Shown: positions 46,646-60,200 of the stretch, piece after piece
Position numbering within the stretch: position 1 is the stretch's first letter
Layout of the letters: each line of letters starts with the position of its first letter
Assembly (NCBI RefSeq): GCF_018691265.1
Contig: NW_024881313.1
Location: forward strand, 41,801,897-41,865,896
Length of the DNA: 64,000 nt
Direction of reading: 5' to 3'
Source of the DNA: Tyto alba
Taxonomy: Eukaryota > Chordata > Aves > Strigiformes > Tytonidae
Notes under the pieces: model-generated
What the model was told of the DNA's origin: nothing
The model's database searches: none
The model's input: only the letters and a program-made list of their open reading frames with translations
Position numbers and translations under genes: made by a program

Positions 46646-49600
46646 TTTTTGTTTTTTTTGTTTTTGTTTTTGTTTTTCTTTTAAGTACTTAATGTTTTCC
46701 TAGGCTAGATCAGTAATTGTTTCACAGGAACATGGCAAGGGAATCGTGGCCAGTGATTTTTTTTCACTCACACATCTTTCTGGGATGAATCAGAGCCAGT
46801 CAGTTGAAAATGCGTTGTTTTAATTACCTAAAGTGTCAGAAAGGTGCTATGACAAAATTCACTACTTTTCTTACCTGTTGGATGAGTCTGAAGTCATGGC
46901 TGACGAGCATCATTCCTCCTTCAAATTCATTGATGGCATCTGCCAGAGCATCTATTGTTTCTATGTCCAAGTGGTTGGTAGGCTCATCCAGGAAAAGCAT
47001 GTGAGGATTCTGCCAGGCCAGCCACGCAAAGCACACACGGCACTTCTGCCCATCAGAGAGGTTCCTAATGGGGCTCACCTGACAAACAGACACTGTTTGC
47101 AGCTCTGCAGGGAAGCTTATACAGCACCCTGACCACAAAATATTCAGATCTCACACTGTTTCCAGCAGCTACGTGACACATATGGACAGGGGTTAGTCAA
47201 TCCTATACATAGAATAAGCTTTTCACACCAGCAGAATGAGGGAGTTCCAGGAGCTTCTGAAGGAGAGTCCATAGCAAGACCCAGCTTGTGTTAAAGGTTC
47301 CAAAGGATAATTGAGGTCTGACTAGCATTCATTATATCCTGACACAACCATAAAACTCCTCTCAACTTCTGGAGTGACAAATGGGGAAGAACAATGTAAA
47401 AATCAGTGTTGAACTGCAGTGACGAGGACAACTCCTATCATACATGTGATGTATGACATACAAGAGTATGTCATATTTGGACTTGGAACGCCAGTGGTGC
47501 TCCTACCCTCTTGTTTGAACCAAGCAGTGTCTACTCCCAGTTGAGAAGGTGTTCTAGCATTTCTGCTTGGTATTCATCTCAGAAATAAGAGACAAGCAAA
47601 CTAGCTCAAGTTACAACTAAAATATGCTCGAATCTAGCACTATGCCACAACTTGTCTTCTCTTCACCCACATTCTGAGGTCACCCATTCCAACCCACATA
47701 TTGCTGCAGTGCAAAGAAAGTTCCTATGAGGCATGAGTTATTTTTTTCTTCAATTGCAAAGGCAGAGATGGAAAAAGCATTTTGATGCTGTGGTGTGCCA
47801 TGATGCTTACTGCATCATACTGTTAGATATGAGTAGAGCAACAGAAAATGCAGCAGCTCTACTTCCCTAATGAGCGAAAAGCAAACCTCACCAGCTCATA
47901 CTTACCTGCTGCTTCCCTGTCAGACCGTATCTGCCAATGATTTTTCTCATCTCCTCCTTCTCCTTGATCTCTGGGTAGCATTTCAGCATGTACTCCAGGG
48001 GTGAGAGGTCTAGGTCCAACTGTTCTTGCAAGTGCTGACAGAGAAGAAAACTCAGCTTCAGGCTGTGCAGGCCACCCACTTCACGGCCAAAAGTACTTCT
48101 CCCCTTATACCCCTCTGGTACCAGCTGATCAGCAGAACACAAGAGCCAATAACCCCACTCACAGTATAGCCACTGTGCTGAACTATTGTGGAAGAAGTCT
48201 CCATTTCAGGAGCAGGAGTGCTGTTTCAGAATAGCAGGCTTGTCTACCACCAGGCACAAGGCAACCATCTCTCCCATAAATGGTGAGAGGCTAAACAGAA
48301 AGGACCACAGCAAGCCTCTTCTCGGGGTAAGAACATTTGCTAGAGCCCATTCAGCCAATGGAACAGTTCCTTCCCCCATTTCCAGGCACAGAAGGGCAGC
48401 AGTGGGAAGGGCCTTAGAAGCAGAAATAGAGGGGCAAGATTCCTCATTCCTGACAGCTTTTTACTCAGCATTTCATGTCCCCGGTGACTGCTGTAGGGAG
48501 TACCTGGTGGTATCTACCAATCTTCACATGCGAGTGCTTGCGAATCATCCCATCTGTGGGCAGCAGCTAGAAAGGGAAAATAAAAGTATTTCATCAGGAA
48601 ATCCCTCCTTTTGCTGTATGCCAGAAATACAGAATCCAGCCATCTCTGCTCTAGCACAGAGGAGGCAGCCCGAACAGATAATATGAGAGAAAAAGCCCTA
48701 TATTGCAGCAAGACCTTAGGATTTCCAAGGCCTAATTGGGGTGCTCTGGCAAATAAGTGCAGCTTCATTGAAGACTACTCCAAGAATAAAGGTCCAGAAC
48801 AGGGTACACAGTGCAGGGAGCATACCTCTCCCGTGAGCAGTTTCAGCAGTGTTGACTTTCCAGCTCCATTGGGTCCAACAAGAGCTACACGGGTATCCAA
48901 GTCAATCCCAAACTCCAGGTTATTATAAATCCACGGCTGCAAACCACAGAAATCATGACACATATTATGCCATTCCACTACTACCCAGAACCTCCATGCT
49001 GCACCCATAATGGTCTGTCCTAAGCAGACTCAGGATTAACACTGTCAAGAAGTTTGATCTACTACTCATATGCTGCAGCCTGATCAGAAAGCTTAGCCAA
49101 AAGCCTCACGCTCCCAAACAAGGCAGGGATACAAGTAATCTCCACCCAACCCATGCACACTCACCCCATCCTTGGTGTATTTGAAGCTGACATTCTGCAC
49201 CATGATGACAGGAGGGGGGATTTTCCCACAGGGCGGGAAATAGAATGACAAAGTCTGTTAACACAGAATATCCACTTGTTAGACACCCTGGAGCACAAGA
49301 CAACTCAGTTATTCTGGTATAACCATGCTTCACTACAAACATCATCTGTAGACCAAGGCACCAGACTGCAACTTTTTATAAGCCACTCTAGCAACTCACA
49401 GATTTATTCTGATTCACCTCATCTGCTGGCTAATGAGTCCCTATTTCTTTCCCTTTGAAAGAAATGTGAGCTTATACTCTTCAAACAAGTAGGAGTTGTT
49501 CTGACCATCCTCCCCCATCTTCTCCAACCCTTCAACATTCATTTCTGATTTCTGCATCTGCAAAATAGCCTTATTGATATGATAAACCCCTTTCTGTCCC

Positions 49601-52600
49601 CTAGAAAATTACTCATCTTTCCATTTTTCAGCATTACTCTGTCTTCGGTACAGTCATCCCTGGCATCAGGAAGGGTATACCATTCTGCTCCCAGCTGTAC
49701 CAGTCACTCCTGCTGTCAGCTGAAGATCACTCTACTTATCTAGCCCATGTTTCCAGTACCGATCTCTAGATGGAATCCCCATGTCTGATCCTACCTTATC
49801 ATTCACAACTCTCTCTGTCAAGCCAGAAGCCATCATTTTTTGAAGGGTCTTCTCCTTGCTCTGAGCTTGCCTGGCCAGTTTCGCACTACCGTGACCAAAT
49901 CGTGCAATGTAATTCTGCAATAAAACACAGAGTTAGCTGAAAGCCACAATAACAAGGTTGAGGAGGTGCACAGATGCCCACCTGCATGGGTAGAAAGATG
50001 TTCATGCAGCTAGGCAGATACCTTCATATGGGCAATCTGATCTTGCTCCCAGTGGAATCGCTTCATTTGATTTTCTTCTAGTTCCAAACGAGTCTTTACA
50101 TACTGATCATAATTTCCCTAGAAAGAGACCATAGAACATCAGACATACCCCAGGAGCAGCTCCTCTGTTTTTGCCAGTTGCATAGGGCACCATTTACTCA
50201 CCGTGTAGTACTTCAGTTTGCGGTTGTGCATGTGGATTATGTTGGTGCAGACGCCATTCAAGAAGTCCTGGGAGTGGGATATCAGCACAAGGATCCGCTT
50301 GAACCTGTGGCACCACAGACGTTATTAGAGACTAAGCTAGGAAAAAAAAATTCTCACTCGTTGGCCCTGATGGTGACAAAGGATATACAGGGACCAGATC
50401 TCTCTTGCCTACAATCGGATTAAGAACAAAAAGATAACAGCCTTGGAAAAAGCTTTGAGAAATTTGGACTAAAGCTGCTACAACCAGCTGCAGTAAGCAA
50501 ATACTGCAAATGCCTCTCATTGTGTTAAACCACTCTTCACCACAAGACAGCCTTCACCAGTTTTCAAAAAGAGTCAAGAGCAGCTACCGATGTGGTAGAT
50601 GACTAGTTCTACTGATGCAACTGACTCCACTGGCATCATACTTCTAAGAAGTTTCAGACATTGCTGCTTACTTTCACCATGGTACAGACTACCATTTGTT
50701 AGGTACATTATGCCTGGCTCTGCTCCAAATCTGTGAAATGACTGGTTAAAGCCTCCCCAAAAGGGAGGTTCAAATTACTTTCCTAAAACACCTGGCTTCT
50801 AAAGCAAGCATGCAAAAGGTTCAACTGACAAAGCTCATAGAGAAACCTCTGCAAATGAAAAGCCCTTCTCACAACACAGTCCTTTTAATGCACTACCCAT
50901 ATAACCTAAGCTTCGTAACTATTCCTAAGATTTTTGCCTTAAGCCTTAACATTTTACCTTTGTTTATGAAAAATAGTTACCTGACATATTAGAACAAGAT
51001 TAAACTGACACCCTCGGATACACAGTTCTGTGAAACCAGAGGAACAATATGCAGAAAGATGAGCTGGAAGCCAGGTCTGGAAAGCTCACACTACAGGTAC
51101 AGCACATGGTACTGGTACACAGGCTGCCAGGGCTGCTCCTGGCTTTCAAGGAAATAGCCTTAAGCAGGGTGTACAAAGCAGCATTTCTCATTTCTCCAGT
51201 GAGGGAGAGATAGGGGCTTGTCTTGAATTCACTATCCTTGCATCAAGAACCATTCCATAGACATGTGTAACAGTAAGCACAAGAAGGTGTCACTGGTAAT
51301 GCAATATAGTTATGTAGCCACAAGAACCGTAGACAGTTATTTCTGTAGCACTTGCTCTCATACTGACAAGATGTCCCAGCAGAAAAGCACAACCCATAGA
51401 AGCAGCAAACTCCTTCATGCTTACGTTTTCAGCTCTTCCTCCAACCACACACAGGCATCCAGGTCAAGGTGGTTTGTGGGCTCATCTAGCAGCAGCATGA
51501 AAGGCCGAATGAAGAGGGCTCTGAAAGGAGAGGGGAGATGACAGCTTAGGATAAACGTAGGTAACCCAAAGCCCCTCAGCTCTGCTCCGAGTTCTCAGAA
51601 CTGTGTATGTGGCTCTGCAGAGTTGGGAGCAGGCAGGCATTCTCCCAGGAGGCAGCAGAAGTATACCGCTCACCTAGCAAGAGCCACCCTCATTCGCCAG
51701 CCACCACTAAAGTCCTTCAGCTTCTTCCTCTGCATGGCTGGCGTGAACCCCAAGCCGTGAAGGATACGTGAGGCCCGTGCTTCTGCCTTGTCCGCATCCA
51801 GCTCCTCCAGACGTTCATATAACTCCAAGAGTTTCTCACACTCCGCTGAAAGAGAGCCTGCCTGTCAGCACTTCTACTAACAAAGGGCTCTCAGCTGCAC
51901 ATCTATACAGCTGGGAAAGCTCATAGTCCATCTGCTTTACCACTATTCAGCCCCCTCCATTCCCAAGCCTGAGACACTTCTTAAGAAGCTGAATGGAATA
52001 ATTTCATCCAAAGAAGTGTAATCCCACAGGACTTTTCAATTAGTACAGGGCAGCTGGGGGAAACAGGCACCGTAACATGTAAAAACTCTGCCAAGGAACC
52101 CAAATAAGACCTTTTCTTTGGTGGGGAGGGAAATGGAGGAAATGTCCCTTGTCCACAGGGACTCCGAGAAGCTTTACCATCTTCATGAGCCAGACGTTCC
52201 GCTTCTCGTTCTAACATGGCCCTCTCTGTATCCACCTCCATCACACACTGTAGAGGGGTCTTGTCACTGGGAGGCATCTCTCGGGTCAGGTGATAGATGT
52301 CAATATGCTCTGGGATGGGCACTTCTCGTTTCCCAATAGCTGACAAAAGCATGGATTTCCCTGTGTGCAGACAGACACTCCACAATTAATTGCTGGACTC
52401 AGTGAGATACAATGTCACAGAGAAATGGACGAGAGGCAGTCAGATCCCACTGATTCCCTCCCTCCCTCTCCAAACCCAGAAAATCCTTGGGAATTTCTTG
52501 CCCATGATGTCATAAGAATTAGAGACACAGCAGAGCCTACTGCCTCACTGCAGCCAGCTGCCCTCCCAGCTAAGGCTCACCACCTCAAGGACAGCACTGA

Positions 52601-55600
52601 GACATGAAGAAGCTCTTTGGAAACCGCTGCAGTTCAGCCCTTGCCTTAATTTAGGGAACTTTATCTCTGCTGTATACTTCCTGCTGTCTAACCAGATCTG
52701 ACATCTGTTACCAGGACCCCAGACTCTAAAGACTTCTAACACAGAGAAAAGTAATGCACTCATCACTAGAGAACCAAAATGTTTTCCTGAAAGTTAAACC
52801 AGCTGGTCACTCTTACTAGCTCTTCTTCAATTACACCTATACTCTGCATCTCTCCATGTAGGGTGCTGCCTTCTCCAAAGACTGTACAGTTGTTTTCCCA
52901 TTCAGGACAAACCACAGACTCCCTACTTCTCCATGCTGTGAAAGTTCTTTGACCAATAGCATCAGCACCGGGTTTATTGACACTGCTAAACAAGTCCTGC
53001 AAACATGAATCAGACAGATTCACAGATCCCAGATATCTCACCCAACTCTACACAGAAACAAGTTCAAATGCACAGTCCAAGACCAGAATCCAACCTCACA
53101 GTTCTATCAGCAACCCTAGCAATTCCTTTTCCTGGGTGGAGAGATGAGAGAATGGAAACTGCCATGTCCCAGCCGTGTCTAACAGCCCTCTTTCTGGTTT
53201 CTAGCATTTACCACCTGCATCTGGCCAGCTTCTTAGCAGCACGGAACCTTCACTGAGCTCCAAGAAGCCCACATCACGGTGCCCCACAGCTTACCAATCC
53301 CATTGAGTCCAATCAGGCCGTAGCGTCTCCCAGAGTTCAGCTCGAGTTTTGTATCACTCAGCAGCTCCTGGCCGTGGAAGGTCAGCGAGAGGTTAATGAT
53401 GTGTACATCAGTGCTGTTGGGATGGGAGGCCAGAACTCCTGTCACAGCACGGGCAGCAGCTTTCTTTAATTCAAAGTCCTCCAGCTCCTTTGTAAGAGCA
53501 TCCACCTCTATGCAGAGACAGACCAAAAGTGTTACCGATTTACAAATACAAGGGAAGCCATAAGCCCCTGTACCAATAGGCCCAGGATCACAAATAGAAC
53601 TGTCATGTCCCCATTTCTACAGGAATGTCGAGGAGGCACAGATGCAATGACACTCGGTTTTTCAGCTTAGCAGAATGGTTATATATGGTCTAACAGGAAC
53701 TTCCACCTGCTCTCTAAATAAAATATGACCATTAGAACTAAGCAAGCAGCCAGAACGGCTAGCCTGTTATCCAAGTATGATGGGACTAACCCTCACTGCA
53801 GGAAGGACCGGGGTGGAAAGACAGTTTACAGAGTATTGCTCGCAAGCTTAAGGAAAAGGCTGGTCAAAAGAAAACTTGGTTAGAAAATAAATGAAGGGAA
53901 AGCTGAGAGGAGGAAAGAAACAGCAGCATTGGAATAGGCCCTACCAATTTTATGGGAAGCTAATACGTCCATATGCATGTCCCCATCTTCCTTTCCCCCC
54001 GCAGTATAAGCAAATCTTTCCTGTTATGCCGATCTTCTGTTGCAGCCCTGAGTTACAGTCCAATTTGCACTCTTTGGTAAGACAGTGCCATTTGAAGAAG
54101 AAAATGGCATTGAGGATCTCAGCAATACTCTAGCTGCTCAGAGCAGAAATCTGGTGCTCAGACCGTTCAGTGTTCAGGCCAGTGAGGGATAGCACCCTGT
54201 CTGCCCACACCTAGCACTCCTGGCAAAATCACTACTATCACCAAGGCAGAAGTGCCTTAGCCAAGGAACAAAAAAAGCCAACTGCAGTGACACAGCACCC
54301 CCTTTGAAAGCACCAGCAGTGCAAGCAGACCAGTTACATAAACAAGCAAGCCAGATGAGCGAAAAGAGAGGTGAGGCAGTTTTATCCTTGACGCGTAATT
54401 ATTTTACAGGGAACTGACAATACAAAATATGCACATAGCGAGCCACATAACCTGCCCTCCGACGTTTGCACTGGTTTACCTGGTTCCCCTTGACTCCCAG
54501 CGCCTGCTCATCCCTCTGCTCTCCAGCAACCCGAGCCCTCGGCGCCCGCCCGCCCGCCCGCCCGCCCGCCCGCCCGGCCCGTAGGAGGGAGCGGGCGGGG
54601 ACGACAAGCGCCCGAGACCCGGCCCCGCCGCGGCTCCCCGGCCCCCACCAATAGGAACGCGGTATGCAAAGCAGCCACGGGAGCGGCCGGCGATTGGCCG
54701 GCTCGGTCCGGGCGGGCGCCGAGTCCCCGCGCGGAGCCGGGAGCCGGGCCCGGGAACCGGCGAACACCCGAGCCGCCCCCGCCCCCGCCCCCGCCCCCCC
54801 CCCCGCCCCCGCCGGGCTGCGGAGACCGGTCCGCAGTCGCGTTCCAGCACCGGCAGGGCCTCGCCTGCGGTCCGAGACCATCGGCCCAGCCGCCGCCGGC
54901 ACCAGCGCTCAGGAGCGTGCCTGGGGATCACGGCAGCGCTGTCAAAGAGCGGGGTCCTCGGGAGAGCGGCCCCTTCGCGCGGCCTCCTGACCGCCCCGCC
55001 TTTGGCTGACCCGTGTCACACCCCGAGTGTCTCTTAAAACAATGCGCGGTGGGATGCGCCTGGAAAAAACTTGTGTGCCCAACAGCCTGCAGGTTACCAG
55101 GTGGGGCAAAGTAAGGACAAAAACCAAACTCTCTGTTAGCTTTATCTTGCCTGTTGCCTTTAGGAAGGTCAACAGCTCTTCGTTAACAAAGCCTCTCTCA
55201 TTAAGATAGTCAGGCTCTTAGTTTCTGCAAACCAGGTGTGTCCCAGAAAGATGAACAGAAGGACATACAATATTGGTAAAAACAGTAAGAATTCAGACAC
55301 TACAGTTTCCTACAGTAGGAAAAAACCCGAAAAACAACAAAAAAAACCCCATACATGTCTGGGCATCAAGTATCAGAAGATTGGGACAGTATCTGTTTGG
55401 AAGGGAAAAGGCATCATCAGCACCCTCTATCTTTACCCTGCAAGCCTCAAGTGAGGGCCTAGGGCATCCTTCACCTACAGTTTATGGAGAGCCACGACAA
55501 ATTGCTGTAGGTGTCCTTTTGGCTCAGAGAGGGGCCCTAACGGCAGACACTACAGCCGGCGCAGTTCAGCATGAGCCCGTGCCCACGAGGTATTGCATCT

Positions 55601-55969
55601 AAAGAGGAGCTGAGGTCCCAGTTTACTAAGCCGCGGGCACAACCGACTGTACACAGCCCTGCACGTGAACAGCCACGGCTGGACACTCGCAGCACCGGAA
55701 CACACGGGGCTGCCGGGCTGATCCCCACCGAGGGCACTCCGCCGGGCGCACCGGGGCACACGCCGGGCCCCCGCCAGTGCAGCGGAACTGGCGTTATGGC
55801 CAGACCGCCTCTCACCTGGTAGCGATGTTCCGTTGGCCTCTGGGAGCCGGGCCTCCTGCGGCTCTGTCCCGGCATCGCCGTTCTCCTCCGGGGCCCGGCG
55901 CGGCCGCTGCCGGGCCTTGGCCGCCTCCTTCTTCTTGGCTGCCTTCTTCTTGGCCAAGTCCGAGGGCAT
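45789..55969 (-). CDS. ABCF2: ABCF2, ATP-binding cassette subfamily F member 2
   Basis: Soluble twin-ABC ATPase without membrane segments, related to ribosome-associated ABCF proteins. Fourteen coding exons: 55816-55969, 53295-53507, 52178-52360, 51674-51845, 51425-51520, 50202-50304, 50022-50117, 49795-49914, 49165-49254, 48826-48936, 48504-48566, 47906-48034, 46875-47078, 45789-45926. All have GT-AG borders and matching phases. The sum is 1872 bases, 623 residues, the human length. The N-terminus is lysine-rich ([20 protein letters not shown]). ABC1 has Walker A GLNGIGKS (split across exons 2/3), signature FSGGWRMR (229-236) and Walker [12 protein letters not shown] (from about 250). ABC2 has GPNGAGKS (430-437), LSDGQ (517-521) and [11 protein letters not shown] (538-548). 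The product ends LTKKTHNV. The gene is intact and highly conserved. Confidence 0.98.
46488..46690. repeat. T/G low-complexity tract in ABCF2 intron
   Basis: About 200 bases of TTTG, TTTTG and poly-T units (T-run about 46615-46643) in the last ABCF2 intron. On the ABCF2 sense strand it is A/C-rich. It creates meaningless Phe-rich plus-strand frames. Confidence 0.85.
54480..55000. promoter_or_regulatory. CpG island inside ABCF2 intron 1
   Basis: A second GC-rich island about 0.9 kb downstream of ABCF2 exon 1, with a CCCG tandem repeat (about 54545-54575), a CCAAT box (about 54647), an octamer-like TATGCAAA (54663-54670), an inverted CCAAT (ATTGG, about 54692) and a CCCCGC repeat (about 54775-54810). 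It could be an alternative ABCF2 promoter or an intragenic regulatory island. No exon is assigned. Confidence 0.6.
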
Positions 55970-57230
55970 GGCGCGGCGGAGGGGCTGCGGCGGAGGTGCA
56001 ACAGGCGCGGTTAGGCCGCGCCGATCCGGTCCGCCCCGGGTCGCCCCGCCCAAGTTCCGCGCCTCAGCGGCCCCGTGAGCCGCCCGCCCCGGCCCGGCCC
56101 GGAGCACGCGGCGCCGCCGGGCCCGGCCGAGAGCTGCCCGCCCGCCCGCCCGCCCACCCGCTAGGCTGCCCGCGTCGCGCTGCGCTACCCGGCCCGGCCC
56201 GGCCCGGCCCGGCCCGGCCCGGCCCGGCCCTCCTCCTCTCCCGCCGCCCGCCCGGCCCGCACCGGCTGATCCGCGCTTTCCTTCTGTCGCAACAGTACAG
56301 CTGCTACCGCGTGCGCACGCCCCGCCCCCCCCGCGACAGCGGCCAATCGGGGCGCGAAGCGTCGCCCGCGCGGGGCGGCCGCGCGCGGCTCTGGGAAGCG
56401 GAGTCCGCGCTCCCGCCGCCGGACGTGTCGGAGGGCGCCGCCGGCTTCCGCGCACCGCGTGTCCCGGCGCGCGCCGCGCCAGGCCCCAACCCCCGGCCCT
56501 CTGCCGCGGGCGGGGGCCGGCGCGCGCCGCGGGGGGCGGGGGCTCGCGGTACCATCGAGGCGGCGGCGCTACCAGGTAGAGCGGTCGACGCGACGCCGGG
56601 GAGCGAGGGGCGGAAGCGGAAGCGTGCGGGCGGCCGCGATGCGGAGGCTGAGGTGGCAGCGGCGGCAGCGCGGCTGGGCGGGAGCCGCCGTCTCTCCCGG
56701 CGCGGAGCTCCAGGCCGCCCCCGGCCCGCGCGCGGAAGGGCCATCCCGCCGGCGGGTGAGGGAGCCCCGGGGCTGCTGATCCGCGCGGGCCGGCGTCGGG
56801 GGGCGGTGCGCGGCCCCGCGGGGCCGCCCCGAAGAGCTCGCCGCCGCCCGTGATGTCCCGCCGCCGCCGGTTCCCCGCGAGCCCGCCGCGGACGTAGCGG
56901 GCCCCGCGGCCGGAGCGGAGCGGACGGCGCCCCGCCGGCCCTGGCGTCGCCATGCGCCTGGCCGCGCTGCTGGCCGCGCTGCGGCCCGTGCTGCCGCTCG
57001 TCCTGGGCCTCTCCCTGGGCTGCAGCCTCAGCCTGCTGCGCGCCTCCTGGAGCCAGAGCGGCGGCGAGGAGCAGTGCCTGGGCGCGGGGGGCCGTCCCGG
57101 GCCTCTCGGTGTTGGAGCGCGGCCGGAGGCAGCGGATGGAAGGCCGGGCCCGGGTCACGAGGACTTCAGGCCCAGGATTGTTCCGTACTACAGAGACCCC
57201 AACAAGCCTTACAAAAAAGTGCTCAGGTAA
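55690..57230. promoter_or_regulatory. Bidirectional CpG-island promoter of ABCF2 and CHPF2
   Basis: Divergent start codons at 55969 (minus) and 56952 (plus) are 982 bases apart within a continuous CpG island. It holds an inverted-pair-compatible NF-Y site CCAAT (56343-56347) and a GGCCC pentanucleotide repeat (56190-56229). No TATA box is evident. Long frames across it, including a 467-codon minus frame that contains ABCF2 exon 1, are compositional. Confidence 0.8.
56190..56229. repeat. GGCCC pentanucleotide tandem repeat
   Basis: About eight consecutive CCCGG/GGCCC units lie in the ABCF2-CHPF2 promoter interval, roughly 220 bases upstream of the ABCF2 start codon. Confidence 0.85.
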
Positions 57231-60200
57231 GATCTGTTCTTTGGCTAGATCTTCCTCTAAGGAAAGTAATCGCATCTGGATGGTATCCGGGGTTCTAAAT
57301 CTTCCAGTGAGTTAACAGGTTCAGGGTGTAATATGCTATCTGAAATACTTTATGTAATAACAGCACGATGCAGCAAGGTAATGGCTAAGATTGTTACCTT
57401 AAAGGGGTACAAGAGAAGTGTCTAAGAAGTTGTTTGGTTTTTTTTTAAAGCAACAAAAACACCCCAATAGATTTAGAATACTTTTTTATTACATGTGTCT
57501 TAAAGAATACGTTAAATTATTTTTTAAAATATATTTGACTAGTATATTCATTAGGAAAACTTTGAGCAATTAATAGTAATGTGTGTAACTTGCAAGTGAT
57601 TAGCTCTGTATTGTTTTGGGTTTTTTAACTTACACTAGCAGAGTTTCCTAGCTCGGTGTTGTGGTTTACCCTCAGCCAGCAACTAAGCACCACACAGCTG
57701 CTTGCTCACTCCTCAGTGGGATGCGGGAGAGAATTGGAAGGATAAAAATGGGAAAACTTGTGGGTTGAGAGAAAGCTGGTTTAATAAGTAAAGCAAAAGC
57801 TATGTGCACAACCAAAGCAAAACAAGGAATTCATTCACTGCTTCCCAAGGGCAGGCAGGTGCTCGGCCATCTCCAGGAAAGCAGGGTTCCAACACACCTA
57901 ACGGTTTCTTGGGAAGGCAAATGCCATCATTCTCAATGCCCCGCCACCCCCCCCCCCGCCTTCCTTCTTCTTCCCCCAGCTTTATATGTAGAGCATGACA
58001 TCATATGGTATGAGATATTGCTTGGGTCAGTTGGGGTCAGCTATCCCAGCTGTGTCCCCTCCCAGCTCTTTGTGCACCCCCAGCTTGCTCGTTGGTGGAG
58101 TCGGATGAGGAGCAGAAAAGGCCTTGATGCTGTGTAAGCACTGCTCAGCGTAACAAAAACATCTCTCAATTATCAACACTGTTTCCAGCACAAATCCAAA
58201 ACAGTCCCGTACTAGCTACCATGAAGAAAATTAACGCTATCCCAGCCCAAGACCAGCACGCTCAGATAAATGATGTGAGATTGAAGTTTCTTTGAAGGAA
58301 GCAAGTGTTTTTACAAAATGTGATTTTTTTATTTTTTTTTTTTTTTTTTACTAGTGAGTTTTCTCTTAAAAGTCTACTTTTATGCTTAAGTGTTTCACCA
58401 TTGATAGACTCCAGCAGATAAAGACTTATCCCAAGTTACCGTAATCCTTTGATTTTTATTATCCAGCTGTTTGTCATGTAGGTATGTCTTTCCTTTACAG
58501 AACTCGCTACATCCAGACAGAATTGGGATTCCATGAGAGACTGTTTGTGGCTGTGCTGACCTCCAAGGCTACCCTGAATACGTTGGCAGTGGCAGTGAAC
58601 AAGACGGTAGCCCATCACTTCCCACGCCTGCTGTACTTTACAGGGTTGCGCAGCGCCAAGGTGCCTCATGGCATGGTGTTGGTGGCCCATGGGGATGAGC
58701 GTCCCATCTGGCTTATGTATGAGACCATGCACTACATCCATCAGCATTTTGGTTCTGACTATGACTGGTTCTACATCATGCAGGATGACACCTATGCCCA
58801 GGCTGAACAGGTCAAGGCTCTGGTGACACACCTAAGTATTAATCAAGATGTCTACCTGGGACGAGCAGAGGAGTTTATCGGGGGAGATGAGCATGCCCGC
58901 TATTGTCATGGTGGCTTTGGCTATCTGATCTCCCGCAGCCTGCTGCTGAAGCTCCATCCACACCTGGACAGCTGTCGCAATGAGATCCTCAGTGTGCGGC
59001 CAGATGAGTGGCTGGGACGTTGCATCATTGATTTCCTTGGCATCACTTGTGTCTCCCAGCTCCAGGTACTGCCTTCCTTCTCAGGGTTTTGTGTTAACTA
59101 AGCCTGACAGAACCAATGCTCTTACTAGTTCCCTGCTGCATAGCAAAGGGGCTTTTCTGTGAGCCTCTGCTGTGAGTTAGAGGAATAAAGGTCTGTGTGG
59201 TGTGGCAGTACTGGGGAGAGGCCCATAATCAAAGCTGAGATACTGGGGGAGAGAGCACATAGAGTATTTAATTTTTAGCCTGCTAGCAGATGCTAGTCCG
59301 TGGGTTTTTGGAGGTCAGATAAAGGGGGACGTTGGTACCCAGAAGCAAGCGGGCATGTGGTATGGTGGGGGAGACAACTCTTATCTTCATCTCTAGTTAC
59401 TGCAGTCAGCATGGAAAGAGGGGCAAATGCATATCTGCCGTGAGGGAAGACTTCTATGTGAACTCAAGTTCTGTGCCTGTCTTCCTTCCTCTTGTCCACT
59501 TCAGGGCCAACATTATCACACCTATGAGTTGGCCAAAAATACTGAGCTGGAGAAGGAGGAAGAGGAAGACTTCCAAGCAGCTCTTGCTGTGCATCCTGTT
59601 TCCGACATGACCCTGATGTACCGGCTGCACAAGCACTTCAGCAGGATCCAGCTGGACAGAGCTTACCAGGAGATCCAGGACCTCCAGGTATGTGGTGAGG
59701 GATATCTGCAAAAACTCTTCAACCAAACGGGTTTCCTTTTCTTTCAATACAGTGAAGGACGATTATTGCTTCTGTTTGTAGGTGACTGTCAGCCAGACAT
59801 AGGATATAGTCCTGCGTCTCAAATAGCACTTCTGACACCATGTTATCAAAAATTGCTGGTGTGATGCTACCAAGATACAGTTGTAGGTGGTGAGGCAGGC
59901 CTGGGTGGGAGATGGATTGGACCTCTTTGAGGAAGTGGTAGGGATCAGTATGCGTTCTCTCTTTGCACAGATGCAGATCAGGAACCTGACATCATTGACC
60001 CCTGCAGGTGAGGCAGGCTTGACGTGGCCTGTGGGCATTAATGCCCCATTTCTTCCAAAGTCACGTTTTGAGGTAATCAGCTGGGACTACTTCACCGAGC
60101 AGCACCTCTTCTCCTGTCCTGATGGCTCCCCCAAGTGTGAGCTCTCTGGAGCCAGCAAAGCAGATGTCGGTGAAATCATTGAGTCAGCACTTGAGCAACT

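Noticed and set aside
46452..46703. Phe-rich plus-strand frame resembling a membrane protein
   Set aside because: Translation of a T/G low-complexity tract inside an ABCF2 intron.
55550..56953. A 467-codon minus-strand frame containing ABCF2 exon 1
   Set aside because: Residues before MPSDLAKKK are promoter GC-repeat translation and the end runs through the exon 1 donor into the intron. The conserved start is at 55969.
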